Assembly: GCF_025345615.1 (NCBI RefSeq)
Contig: NZ_JAODWD010000004.1
Span: forward strand, 434,001 to 498,000
Direction of reading: 5' to 3'
From: Mycobacterium deserti
Lineage (GTDB): Bacteria; Actinomycetota; Actinomycetes; Mycobacteriales; Mycobacteriaceae
Length of the DNA stretch: 64,000 bases
Shown piece after piece: positions 1 to 7,349 of the stretch. The position numbers and the translations under genes were made by a program. A model generated the notes under the pieces. It had not been told where the DNA came from. It did no database searches and saw only the letters and a list, made by a program, of their open reading frames with translations. Position 1 is the stretch's first letter. Each line of letters opens with the position of its first letter.

Positions 1-171
1 CAGCGCGTCGAGAATGGCGGGCATCCCGGCCAGCTCGGTCAGTTCGGAGGCGCGAGACGGGTTGGCGGCGAGATAGTCCTCGTAGGCGCGTCGGTCCTCC
101 AGGCTCAATGCACCGAGAACATAAGCGGCGTCCCACTCGGCAAGGTTGTCGTCGGGCAGATGGCTGGTCAT
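1..171 (-). CDS. anti-sigma factor, N-terminal part (cut by window start)
   Basis: These are the first 57 residues of a protein whose ATG (171-169) overlaps the stop of the sigma factor gene as ATGA, the usual arrangement of an ECF sigma factor and its anti-sigma partner. The stretch WDAAYVLGALSLEDRRAYE matches the N-terminal anti-sigma domain of the RslA/RskA type, which binds the sigma factor in the cytoplasm; the rest of the gene, expected to hold a membrane helix and an outer domain, lies outside the window. The zinc-binding signature HxxxCxxC is absent: where RslA (from memory) has His, Cys and Cys, the sequence here reads YLAANPSRAS, with no cysteine in the visible part. A zinc-based redox switch in this domain is therefore unlikely. 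The anti-sigma identity is fairly sure; the subfamily is inferred. Confidence 0.8.
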   Translation of the reverse strand, partial: MTSHLPDDNLAEWDAAYVLGALSLEDRRAYEDYLAANPSRASELTELAGMPAILDAL

Positions 172-680
172 TGCACAACCCCCCTCTCCTGCAATGCAAT
201 TCGTAACGCGCGCAGCGCGTAGTGAAGCCTGGACTTGACCGTTCCCGGCGGGATCTGCTCGTGGCCGGCGATGTCGGCGACCGTCTGGCCGAGGTAGTAG
301 GCGCGGACGATCACGGAGCGGTGATCGGGCGACAGCGACTTCAGCGCCTCGGCGAGCACCCACTTGTCGACGGCGGGCCCAATCGCGTCGAGTGACGGCC
401 GCTCGGGGACGTTGTCGCTCTGCAGTTCCCGGGCGTATCGCGCGCTGCGCCGGTCGTCGATCACGAGATTGCGGGCGACGGTGAACAGCCATGCCCGCGC
501 CGACTCGCTCGACTGCTCGAGGATCTCCGGCTTACGCCAGAGTCGCAGCAGCGACTCCTGCACCACGTCCTCGGCGAACGGCATGTCTCCCCTGGTGAGT
601 CGCAGTACATAGCGCAGCAGGTCCCGGCTGTGGGCGTCGTGGATCGCCCGCAGAAGCGCGGCCTGCTCGTCAGCGCTCAT
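168..680 (-). CDS. ECF-family RNA polymerase sigma factor (SigL-like)
   Basis: A 170-residue protein with the two-domain ECF layout. Region 2 (about residues 15-80) contains the DVVQESLLRLWR core-binding helix and the RAWLFTVARN segment; region 4 (about 110-165) ends in a helix-turn-helix with PPGTVKSRLHYALRALR. Length and motifs resemble mycobacterial SigL (177 residues, from memory) more than SigK or SigM. It would direct RNA polymerase to a small regulon when released by the anti-sigma factor encoded immediately downstream with a 4-nt ATGA overlap. The ATG at 680-678 is used as start. A SigL-like promoter upstream suggests autoregulation. Orthology with SigL itself is not established, since the genomic place differs from that in M. 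tuberculosis. Confidence 0.88.
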   Translation of the reverse strand: MSADEQAALLRAIHDAHSRDLLRYVLRLTRGDMPFAEDVVQESLLRLWRKPEILEQSSESARAWLFTVARNLVIDDRRSARYARELQSDNVPERPSLDAIGPAVDKWVLAEALKSLSPDHRSVIVRAYYLGQTVADIAGHEQIPPGTVKSRLHYALRALRIALQERGVVQ

Positions 681-752
681 CGATGCACCTCGCGTGCGCA
701 GTCATGTGCCGTGCACCCGAACAATCCTCGCTCTCCGTCGTCGTCACTGCTC

Positions 753-781
753 ACAACGGAACACCACCGGTCAATCGTTCA
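753..781 (-). promoter_or_regulatory. candidate SigL-like autoregulatory promoter
   Basis: On the minus strand, TGAACG (781-776) is followed after 17 nt by CGTTGT (758-753), about 75 nt before the sigma factor start. The published SigL-type consensus is, from memory, TGAACC-N16/18-CGT. The match is close and the position suits self-activation, but it is inferred from sequence only. Confidence 0.4.
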
Positions 782-797
782 AATCGCAGGAAGATTC

Positions 798-1973
798 TCA
801 GTCAAGCAGAGTGCGGACCACCGCGTCGGCCAACAAGCGACCGCGGTCGGTGAGGATTAGCCGGTCGGCGTCGCGGGTCACCAGCCCATCTGCGATCACG
901 GCCTCGGCCCGCCGTCGTTCGGCGCCGCTCAACAGCGCCAGCGGCAGGCCGTCGCGCATCCGCACCCGCAGCATGACCTCCTCGGTGTGCGCCGCGACCT
1001 GGTCGAGTTCCTCGAAGTCGGCCACCGGCAAACTGCCGTCGCTCAGCAGGTGGGCATAGGTGCTCGGATGTTTGACGTTCCACCACCGCGTCGCGCCCAC
1101 ATAGCCGTGGGCGCCGGGTCCGGCGCCCCACCACTGCCCGCCGTTCCAGTACCCGATGTTGTGCCGGCACTCGCCGCCGGGCCTGCTCCAGTTCGACACC
1201 TCGTACCAGTCCAGGCCTGCCGCCCGCAGGCGGGTGTCGAGCAGTTCGTAACGCTGCGCCAGCACGTCGTTGTCGGGCATCGCGATCTCACCCCGCCGCA
1301 CCCGCCTTGCCAGCGCGGTTCCGTCCTCGACCACAAGCGCGTAGCCCGACACGTGGTCGACGCCGGCCTCGAGCACCACGTCGACGGAGCGCAGCAGATC
1401 GTCGTCGGTTTCCCCCGGCGTGCCGTAGATCAGGTCGAGGTTGACGTGGTCGAATCCGGCCGCGCGCGCCTCACGCGCCGCGGCCAGCGCCCGGCCCGGT
1501 GAGTGCACGCGGTCCAGCGCCGCCAACACATGCGGCGCGGCAGATTGCATGCCGAGGGAGACGCGGGTGAAACCGGCGGCGCGAAGACCCGCGAACATGT
1601 CCGGCGATGTGGACTCGGGATTGGACTCGGTGGTGACCTCGGCGTCTGCGGCCAGCGTGAAGTGCGTGCGCACGGCGTCGAGGACCGCCGTCAGGCCGGC
1701 GGCACCGAGCAGCGACGGCGTTCCGCCGCCCACGAAGACGGTGTCGACGGACGGCGGTGAGTCCAGTCGAGCGGCCGCAAGCGCCAACTCGACGCGCAGC
1801 GCTTCGAGCCAGCCGTCGGGATTCGCCCCGCTCAGCTCCGCGGGTGTGTAGGTGTTGAAGTCGCAGTATCCACAGCGCGTCGCGCAGAACGGGACATGGA
1901 TATAGATGCCGAACGCGCGCCCTGGCGTGACTGCCTGCAGTGGCAGTTCCACAGGCGCGGTGCGGGCGGTCAT
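798..1973 (-). CDS. hemW: HemW-like radical SAM heme chaperone
   Basis: A 391-residue member of the radical SAM family long annotated as oxygen-independent coproporphyrinogen III oxidase (HemN-like) and now regarded as the heme chaperone HemW. The 4Fe-4S/SAM motif CATRCGYC (CxxxCxxC, residues 30-37) follows IYIHVPF; the HemW-type CxxxCxxC spacing lacks the extra cysteine that true HemN carries. GGGTPSLL and the C-terminal HemN_C domain follow. The reading frame stays open upstream, but ATG 1973-1971 is preferred: it has GGGAG about 9 nt upstream and gives the size of the M. tuberculosis orthologue (Rv2388c). It is divergent from the sulfite reductase leader, as in other mycobacteria. HemW is thought to deliver heme to respiratory proteins rather than to oxidise coproporphyrinogen. 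Confidence 0.92.
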   Translation of the reverse strand: MTARTAPVELPLQAVTPGRAFGIYIHVPFCATRCGYCDFNTYTPAELSGANPDGWLEALRVELALAAARLDSPPSVDTVFVGGGTPSLLGAAGLTAVLDAVRTHFTLAADAEVTTESNPESTSPDMFAGLRAAGFTRVSLGMQSAAPHVLAALDRVHSPGRALAAAREARAAGFDHVNLDLIYGTPGETDDDLLRSVDVVLEAGVDHVSGYALVVEDGTALARRVRRGEIAMPDNDVLAQRYELLDTRLRAAGLDWYEVSNWSRPGGECRHNIGYWNGGQWWGAGPGAHGYVGATRWWNVKHPSTYAHLLSDGSLPVADFEELDQVAAHTEEVMLRVRMRDGLPLALLSGAERRRAEAVIADGLVTRDADRLILTDRGRLLADAVVRTLLD

Positions 1974-2050
1974 TCGACCAGTCTCCCAGAGCGGACTTTT
2001 GCTCACCCTGAGCGCAAATCTCGGCCGGTTAGGGCATACGCCGACGGTCG

Positions 2051-2066
2051 TGGCACAATTGGACGC
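2051..2066 (+). promoter_or_regulatory. leaderless promoter of the nirA cysteine leader
   Basis: CACAAT at 2054-2059, preceded by an extended -10 TGG (2051-2053), lies exactly 7 nt before the GTG at 2067. That spacing places the transcription start on the G of the start codon, giving a leaderless mRNA. No good -35 box is visible. Confidence 0.6.
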
Positions 2067-2162
2067 GTGACTGCCACCCGCGGCTTGACCCAGCGTGTCT
2101 CGCTGGTGGCGCGGCTGCATGTCGACTTCAAGCGCGTATGTACCTGTTGCTGTCTGCCTTGA
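2067..2162 (+). CDS. polycysteine leader peptide upstream of nirA
   Basis: A 31-codon reading frame starting at GTG 2067 and ending in KRVCTCCCLP, with Cys codons at 2139, 2145, 2148 and 2151 just before the stop. It lies 104 nt upstream of nirA on the same strand and has a leaderless promoter. Polycysteine leaderless sORFs at the matching place in M. smegmatis have been reported as cysteine-responsive attenuators: with low Cys-tRNA the ribosome stalls in the Cys run and downstream expression rises. The peptide itself probably has no function beyond being translated. The frame, Cys cluster, promoter and downstream fold agree, so I am confident this is a regulatory ORF, though its effect here is inferred. 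Confidence 0.85.
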   Translation: MTATRGLTQRVSLVARLHVDFKRVCTCCCLP

Positions 2163-2198
2163 CGTCGTAGACCTGCCCACCTGATTTTCAGTTTGGCT

Positions 2199-2261
2199 GC
2201 CGGATCTGCGCCACCGGACAGCCCCCCGGTGATCCGCGCGATCCGGCTCCACGAAGGAGCC
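2199..2261 (+). promoter_or_regulatory. attenuator: two mutually exclusive hairpins over the nirA RBS
   Basis: Hairpin B pairs GGCTCC (2245-2250) with GGAGCC (2256-2261) over a 5-nt loop and hides the Shine-Dalgarno GGAG of nirA. Hairpin A pairs GCCGGATC (2199-2206) with GATCCGGC (2240-2247) and nests an inner CACCGG (2212-2217)/CCGGTG (2226-2231) stem. A and B share bases 2245-2247, so they cannot both form; A would free the RBS. This is what a cysteine-leader attenuator acting on translation needs. How ribosome stalling selects A or B is not evident by eye. Confidence 0.65.
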
Positions 2262-2266
2262 CAAAC

Positions 2267-3937
2267 ATGACCACCGCAAAGCCCGTCAAACGCCCGCGCG
2301 GCGAGGGCCAATGGGCGCTCGGCTACCGCGAGCCGCTCAATCCCAACGAGCAGTTCAAGAAGGACGACGACGCGCTCAACGTGCGCGCACGAATCGTCGA
2401 CATCTACTCGAAGCAGGGCTTCGACAGCATCGACAAGCAGGACCTGCGCGGCCGGATGCGGTGGATGGGCCTGTACACCCAGCGTGAGCAGGGTTATGAC
2501 GGCACCTGGACCGGCGACGAGAATGCCGACATCCTGGAAGCCAAGTACTTCATGATGCGGGTGCGCTGCGACGGCGGGGCACTCACCAGCGCCGCGCTGC
2601 GCACGATCGGCGAGATCTCCACCGAGTTCGCCCGCGACACAGCTGACATCAGCGACCGCGAGAACGTGCAGTACCACTGGATCCGCATCGAGGATGTCCC
2701 CGAGATCTGGGACCGGCTCGCCGCGGTCGGCCTGCAGACCACCGAGGCGTGCGGCGACTGCCCACGCGTGGTGCTGGGTTCGCCACTGGCCGGCGAGTCG
2801 CTTGACGAGGTCCTCGACCCGACCTGGGCGGTCGACGAGATCGTTCGCCGATTCGTCGGCAATCCGTCGTTCTCCAACCTTCCGCGCAAGTACAAGACCG
2901 CGGTGTCGGGTCTGCAGGACGTCGCGCACGAGGTCAACGACATCGCGTTCATCGGGGTCAACCATCCCGAGCACGGACCCGGCCTCGACGTATGGGTCGG
3001 CGGCGGACTGTCCACCAACCCGATGCTGGCGCAGCGCCTCGGCGTCTGGGTGCCGCTGGACGAGGTGCCGGAGGTGTGGGAGGCCGTGACGTCGGTGTTC
3101 CGCGACTACGGCTACCGCCGATTGCGCAGTAAGGCCCGGCTGAAGTTCCTGATCAAGGACTGGGGCATTGGAAAATTCCGTGAAGTTCTCGAACAGGAGT
3201 ATCTGGGTCGCAAGCTGATCGACGGTCCCGCACCCGAACCGCTGAAGCATCCGATCGACCACGTCGGTGTGCAGAAGCAGAAGAACGGGCGCAACGCCGT
3301 CGGCGTCGCTCCGGTCGCAGGCCGCGTGACCGGCACCATCTTGACCAAGGTCGCCGACCTCGCCGAGGCCGCGGGCTCCGATCGGATCCGGCTCACGCCG
3401 TATCAGAAGTTGGTCATTCTCGACGTCCCCGACGAAAAGCTCGACGAGCTGGTCGCGGGCCTCGACGCGCTGGGGCTGCCGTCGCGTCCGTCGTCGTGGC
3501 GCAAGAATCTGATGGCCTGCACGGGCATCGAGTATTGCAAGCTGTCGTTCGCCGAGACGCGCAACCGCGCGCAGGTGCTGGTGCCCGAGCTGGAGAAGCG
3601 GCTCGAGGACATCAACGGTCAACTCGATGTGCCGATCACCGTCAACATCAACGGTTGCCCGAACTCCTGCGCCCGCATTCAGGTGGCCGACATCGGCTTC
3701 AAGGGCCAAATGGTCGACGACGGCGACGGCAACTCCGTCGAGGGTTTCCAAGTCCATTTGGGCGGCAGCCTCGGGCTGGACAGCGGATTCGGCCGCAAAC
3801 TGCGCCAGCACAAAGTGGTGTCGACCGAGCTCGGCGACTACATCGACCGGGTCGTTCGCAACTTCGTGAAACAAAGAGAGCAGGGCGAGCGTTTCGCTAC
3901 GTGGGCGATACGAGCAGACGAGGCGGATCTGAGGTGA
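2267..3937 (+). CDS. nirA: sulfite reductase (ferredoxin), siroheme 4Fe-4S
   Basis: A 556-residue ferredoxin-dependent sulfite reductase (NirA/SirA) that reduces sulfite to sulfide by six electrons in the cytoplasm. The cluster/siroheme ligands are visible as C418 and C424 (CTGIEYC) and C464 and C468 (CPNSC). Y70 and C162 occupy the positions of the unusual Tyr-Cys covalent link described for M. tuberculosis NirA, all offset by one residue. Length is within a few residues of that family. ATG 2267 has GAAGGAG upstream, inside the attenuator hairpin. The stop overlaps the GTG of cysH as GTGA, so nirA, cysH and che1 form one translationally coupled operon under the cysteine leader. Annotation as nitrite reductase would be the old reading; the mycobacterial enzyme prefers sulfite. 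Confidence 0.96.
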   Translation: MTTAKPVKRPRGEGQWALGYREPLNPNEQFKKDDDALNVRARIVDIYSKQGFDSIDKQDLRGRMRWMGLYTQREQGYDGTWTGDENADILEAKYFMMRVRCDGGALTSAALRTIGEISTEFARDTADISDRENVQYHWIRIEDVPEIWDRLAAVGLQTTEACGDCPRVVLGSPLAGESLDEVLDPTWAVDEIVRRFVGNPSFSNLPRKYKTAVSGLQDVAHEVNDIAFIGVNHPEHGPGLDVWVGGGLSTNPMLAQRLGVWVPLDEVPEVWEAVTSVFRDYGYRRLRSKARLKFLIKDWGIGKFREVLEQEYLGRKLIDGPAPEPLKHPIDHVGVQKQKNGRNAVGVAPVAGRVTGTILTKVADLAEAAGSDRIRLTPYQKLVILDVPDEKLDELVAGLDALGLPSRPSSWRKNLMACTGIEYCKLSFAETRNRAQVLVPELEKRLEDINGQLDVPITVNINGCPNSCARIQVADIGFKGQMVDDGDGNSVEGFQVHLGGSLGLDSGFGRKLRQHKVVSTELGDYIDRVVRNFVKQREQGERFATWAIRADEADLR

Positions 3938-4638
3938 CGGAAGTGATGGCCGAGAGCGACCTGCAGGCGCTGGCCGAGCGCGGCGCCGCCGAACTGGACG
4001 GCGCTAGCGCGGCGGACCTGCTGCGCTGGACCGATGAGAACTTCGGTGGCAACTACATCGTCGCGTCGAACATGCAGGACGCGGTGCTCGTCGACATGGC
4101 CGCAAAGGTGCGCCCCGGCGTCGACGTTCTGTTCCTCGACACCGGGTACCACTTCGTCGAGACGATCGGGACCCGCGACGCGGTCGAGGCGGTCTACGAC
4201 GTCAACATCGTCAACGTCGGGCCCGAGAACAGCGTCGCCAAACAGGACGAACTGTTCGGCAAGGACCTCTTCGCCCGAGAGCCCAACGAGTGCTGCCGGA
4301 TGCGCAAGGTGGAGCCGCTGTCCAAGGCTCTGCGCGGATATTCCGCATGGGTGACCGGCATCCGTCGTGTCGAAGCTCCGACGCGCGCCAATGCGCCACT
4401 GATCAGCTGGGACAAGGCTTTCGGACTGGTCAAGATCAACCCGCTGGCGGCCTGGACCGACGAGGACATGCAGACCTACATCGACGCCAACGGTGTTCTC
4501 GTCAATCCTCTTGTCTACGAGGGCTATCCGTCGATCGGCTGCGCGCCGTGCACGTCGAAGCCCGTCGAGGGCGCCGATCCGCGCAGTGGCCGTTGGGCGG
4601 GGACCGGCAAGATCGAATGCGGGCTGCACGCGTCGTGA
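3934..4638 (+). CDS. cysH: APS reductase (adenylyl-sulfate reductase, thioredoxin)
   Basis: A 234-residue assimilatory APS reductase that reduces adenosine 5'-phosphosulfate to sulfite and AMP using thioredoxin. The 4Fe-4S ligands that mark APS rather than PAPS specificity are present: C120-C121 (ECCRMRKVEPL) and C203/C206 (CAPC). The catalytic cysteine is C229 in the C-terminal ECGLH motif. A P-loop-like region around SNMQDAVL and LFLDTGYHF fit the family. I use the GTG at 3934, which overlaps the nirA stop as GTGA; an ATG at 3946 is the alternative. The stop overlaps the GTG of che1 in the same way. With nirA it converts activated sulfate to sulfide for cysteine synthesis. Confidence 0.95.
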   Translation: MTEVMAESDLQALAERGAAELDGASAADLLRWTDENFGGNYIVASNMQDAVLVDMAAKVRPGVDVLFLDTGYHFVETIGTRDAVEAVYDVNIVNVGPENSVAKQDELFGKDLFAREPNECCRMRKVEPLSKALRGYSAWVTGIRRVEAPTRANAPLISWDKAFGLVKINPLAAWTDEDMQTYIDANGVLVNPLVYEGYPSIGCAPCTSKPVEGADPRSGRWAGTGKIECGLHAS

Positions 4639-5339
4639 CGCTCGTCCTGGCCGCCCACGGCAGCGCCGATCCGCGGTCGGCCGCGGTGACGCACGCGGTG
4701 GCGGGCCGGATCCGGCGACTTCGGCCGTGGCTCGACGTCCGGGCGGCCTTCCTCGAGAAGGACGCCCCGAACCTGCCCGACCTGCTGCGCGACCTGCCCG
4801 ATGGCGGTGTCGTCGTTCCGTTTCTGCTCGCCGACGCCTACCACGCGCGAACCGATATACCGGCAGCGATCGACGAGTCAGGCGCCGTAATGGAACAGGC
4901 CCAGGTGCTCGGCGAGGATCCCGCACTGTTGACCGTGCTGCGACTGCGACTGGCCGAGATGGGCACCTCCCCGGACGACACGGGCCTCGGGGTGATCGTC
5001 GTCGCCGTCGGCTCGTCTGACGCGCGCGCCAACGCGCGAACCGCCACCGTCGCACAAGCGTTGCGGACCGGGACCCGTTGGGCCGGAGCCGAAGTCGCGT
5101 TCGCCACCGGACCGCATCCCGGCCTCGACGAGGCGGCGGTACGGTTGCGCGCCGTCGGTGCCCACCGGCTGGTAATCGCACCGTGGTTCCTGGCACACGG
5201 GCGTATCACCGACCGGGTGGCGTCTTACGCCGTGGCACACGGCATTGCGATGTCCGAACCGCTGGGTTCGCACAATCTTGTCGCCGCGACCGCACTGGAT
5301 CGCTTCGACGCAGTCGCCGAGGTCCGTACCGCGGCGTAG
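4635..5339 (+). CDS. che1: sirohydrochlorin chelatase-like protein (CbiX family)
   Basis: A 234-residue CbiX/SirB-family protein. The N-terminal half opens with TLVLAAHGSADPRS, where H8 is the expected metal-binding histidine, and has a second one in DAYHARTD (H70). The C-terminal half repeats the fold (VVAVGSSDARAN, WFLAHGR). It probably inserts ferrous iron into sirohydrochlorin to make siroheme, the cofactor of the sulfite reductase two genes upstream; cobalt chelation is the alternative within this family. GTG 4635 overlaps the cysH stop as GTGA, completing a three-gene operon equivalent to Rv2391-Rv2393. Its stop (5337-5339) abuts the stop of the convergent metal ATPase with no spacer. 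Confidence 0.87.
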   Translation: MTLVLAAHGSADPRSAAVTHAVAGRIRRLRPWLDVRAAFLEKDAPNLPDLLRDLPDGGVVVPFLLADAYHARTDIPAAIDESGAVMEQAQVLGEDPALLTVLRLRLAEMGTSPDDTGLGVIVVAVGSSDARANARTATVAQALRTGTRWAGAEVAFATGPHPGLDEAAVRLRAVGAHRLVIAPWFLAHGRITDRVASYAVAHGIAMSEPLGSHNLVAATALDRFDAVAEVRTAA

Positions 5340-7280
5340 TCACGGCATGCGCCACGCCCGACTTCGAAGCAGACGTAACCCATTCAGCGCCACCAGGATC
5401 GTCGACCCTTCATGCCCTGCCACGCCGAGCGGCAGCGGCAGATTCCCGAACAGATCCCACGCGACCAGGACCGCGATGAAGGTCGCGGCGATGACGAGGT
5501 TCGCAATGACGACTCGGCGAGCCCGTCTCGCGAGGGCGACCGCTGTCGGGATGGCCGCGAGGTCGTCCCGGACGACGACCGCGTCGGCGGTCTCGATGCT
5601 CAGATCCGCGCCGGCGCAACCCATCGCGATCGAGGAGTGTGCCGCGGCCATCGCGGGCGCGTCGTTGACACCGTCGCCGGCGAACAGCACCTTGGCCCCC
5701 TCGGCTTGCAGATCGCGGATGGCATCGACCTTCCGGGCCGGAAGCAGGCCCGCCCGGACATCGGAAATCCCGACTTCGTCCGCCAGCCGCGTCGCCGCCT
5801 GACGGTGGTCGCCAGTCAACAGAACGGGTCCGGTCGCGGTGAGACGGCCGATCATCCGCACGGCGTCGGCCGCGTCCGAGCGGGCGTCGTCAGCCAGACC
5901 CATGACGCCCGCCGGGCACCCGTCGACAGTGATGACGACGACTGTCTCGCCGCCGTTCTGCATGTCCGAGACGACCGCCGGGTTGCCGCTACGGGCGGGG
6001 CTCAGAACCTCGATTCGGCGGCCGTGGACGGTCGCCCGCACCCCGCGGCCCGGCAGCGCGATGAATTCCTCGGCGCCGGGCACCGCCACGCCGCGTTCCT
6101 GCGCCGCCGCGACGATCGCCCGGCCGAGCGGGTGCTCACTGGAACGCTCGGCCGCGGCGGCCACCGCCAACAGACCGTCGGCGTCGAAGTCTCTCTGCAG
6201 GAGGACGATTCGGGTCAGGCGGGGCCTGCCGCGAGTGAGTGTTCCTGTCTTGTCCAGTGCCACGACCGAGACATCGGCGAGCCGTTCCATCGCGACTGCG
6301 GACTTGACCAATACGCCATGGCGGCCCGCGTTGGCGACGGCGGACAGCAGGGGCGGCATCGTCGCCAGCACAACTGCGCACGGCGACGCGACGATCATGA
6401 ACGTCATGGCGCGCAGCAGGGTCGACTCGAAATCCGCGCCCAGCGTCATCGGAACGACGACGAGGGCGATCGTCGCCGCCACGACCGCCGCCGAATAGCG
6501 CTGCTCGACTTTCTCGATGAACAACTGTGTCTTGGCCTTGGTGGCGGAGGCATCCGCGACCATGGCGACGATGCGTGCCACTACCGTCTGCGACGGATTG
6601 CGCGAGACCTCGATGCGCAATCCCCCACTGCCGTTGAGAGTTCCGGCGTAGACCTCGTCGCCGGTCGCCTTCTGCGCGGGCATGGATTCGCCGGTGATCG
6701 ACGCTTGGTCGACGTCAGAGTATCCGGACACCACCACGCCGTCTGCGGAGATTCGCTCACCGGGCCTGACGACGACGACATCACCGATTCTCAGGTCATC
6801 GGCCGAAACGACCTCTTCGCCGCCGCCGGGCCGAATCCGCGCCGTCCGATCGGGTGCCAAGGTCAGCAGGCTCCTGACCGAGTCCTCGGTGCGTCTGGTC
6901 GCGAGATCCTCCAGAGCGCCCGACGTCGCGAAGATGACAATCAGGAGAGCGCCGTCGAATATCTGCCCGATGGCGGCCGCGCCGATAGCCGCAGCGATCA
7001 TCAGCAGATCGACGTCAAGACGCTTCGCGCGCAACGCTTTCAGGCCCTCGAGGGCGGACTGCCACCCGCCGGTCAGGTAACACGCCAGGTAGCACGCCCA
7101 CCACACTGCGACGGGCACTTCGAGAAGCTGCGCTGCCAGCCCGACCAGGAACAACGCCAGCGCGGCGGCCGCCCAGCGCACCGAAGGCACCGACCACGCC
7201 ACAACCTGCCAGGTACTGGCCGGCCGTTGGTCGCGTGCGGACAGTGCACTGCCGGCAGGCGTCGGCGTCCTCGTCGTCAT
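5340..7280 (-). CDS. ctpJ: P1B-4 heavy-metal transporting ATPase (Co/Ni export), CtpJ/NmtA-like
   Basis: A 646-residue P-type ATPase with all catalytic motifs: TGES in the actuator domain, SPC in the metal-binding helix near residue 300, phosphorylated DKTGTLT near 343, the nucleotide-binding EHPLG near 382 and GDGVND near 535. The last membrane region carries HEGST near 622. SPC plus HEGxT without N-terminal metal domains is the signature of P1B-4 pumps, which export Co, Ni or Fe. The sequence resembles M. tuberculosis CtpJ, whose gene is likewise divergent from nmtR. It should sit in the inner membrane and remove excess cobalt or nickel from the cytoplasm. Its location next to a siroheme chelatase is unusual relative to the M. 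tuberculosis map. Confidence 0.92.
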   Translation of the reverse strand: MTTRTPTPAGSALSARDQRPASTWQVVAWSVPSVRWAAAALALFLVGLAAQLLEVPVAVWWACYLACYLTGGWQSALEGLKALRAKRLDVDLLMIAAAIGAAAIGQIFDGALLIVIFATSGALEDLATRRTEDSVRSLLTLAPDRTARIRPGGGEEVVSADDLRIGDVVVVRPGERISADGVVVSGYSDVDQASITGESMPAQKATGDEVYAGTLNGSGGLRIEVSRNPSQTVVARIVAMVADASATKAKTQLFIEKVEQRYSAAVVAATIALVVVPMTLGADFESTLLRAMTFMIVASPCAVVLATMPPLLSAVANAGRHGVLVKSAVAMERLADVSVVALDKTGTLTRGRPRLTRIVLLQRDFDADGLLAVAAAAERSSEHPLGRAIVAAAQERGVAVPGAEEFIALPGRGVRATVHGRRIEVLSPARSGNPAVVSDMQNGGETVVVITVDGCPAGVMGLADDARSDAADAVRMIGRLTATGPVLLTGDHRQAATRLADEVGISDVRAGLLPARKVDAIRDLQAEGAKVLFAGDGVNDAPAMAAAHSSIAMGCAGADLSIETADAVVVRDDLAAIPTAVALARRARRVVIANLVIAATFIAVLVAWDLFGNLPLPLGVAGHEGSTILVALNGLRLLRSRAWRMP

Positions 7281-7291
7281 ACTTGTCTGTA

Positions 7292-7307
7292 TACATGTAG
7301 AGATGTA
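7292..7307. promoter_or_regulatory. candidate NmtR operator between ctpJ and nmtR
   Basis: An inverted repeat TACAT-N6-ATGTA (7292-7296 and 7303-7307) sits in an AT-rich 69-bp divergent intergenic region between the two start codons. AT-rich imperfect dyads of this kind are typical operators for ArsR/SmtB sensors. Binding is inferred from position. Confidence 0.5.
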
Positions 7308-7349
7308 AATGTGTCATCTGTCTGGGTGAAACGGTGTTTCAATGGACAG

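Noticed and set aside
2003..3874. 623-codon open frame on the minus strand opposite nirA
   Set aside because: It is the mirror frame of a high-GC gene with strict third-position bias; composition is His/Asp/Val-rich without any family motif, and nirA on the plus strand has all catalytic residues.
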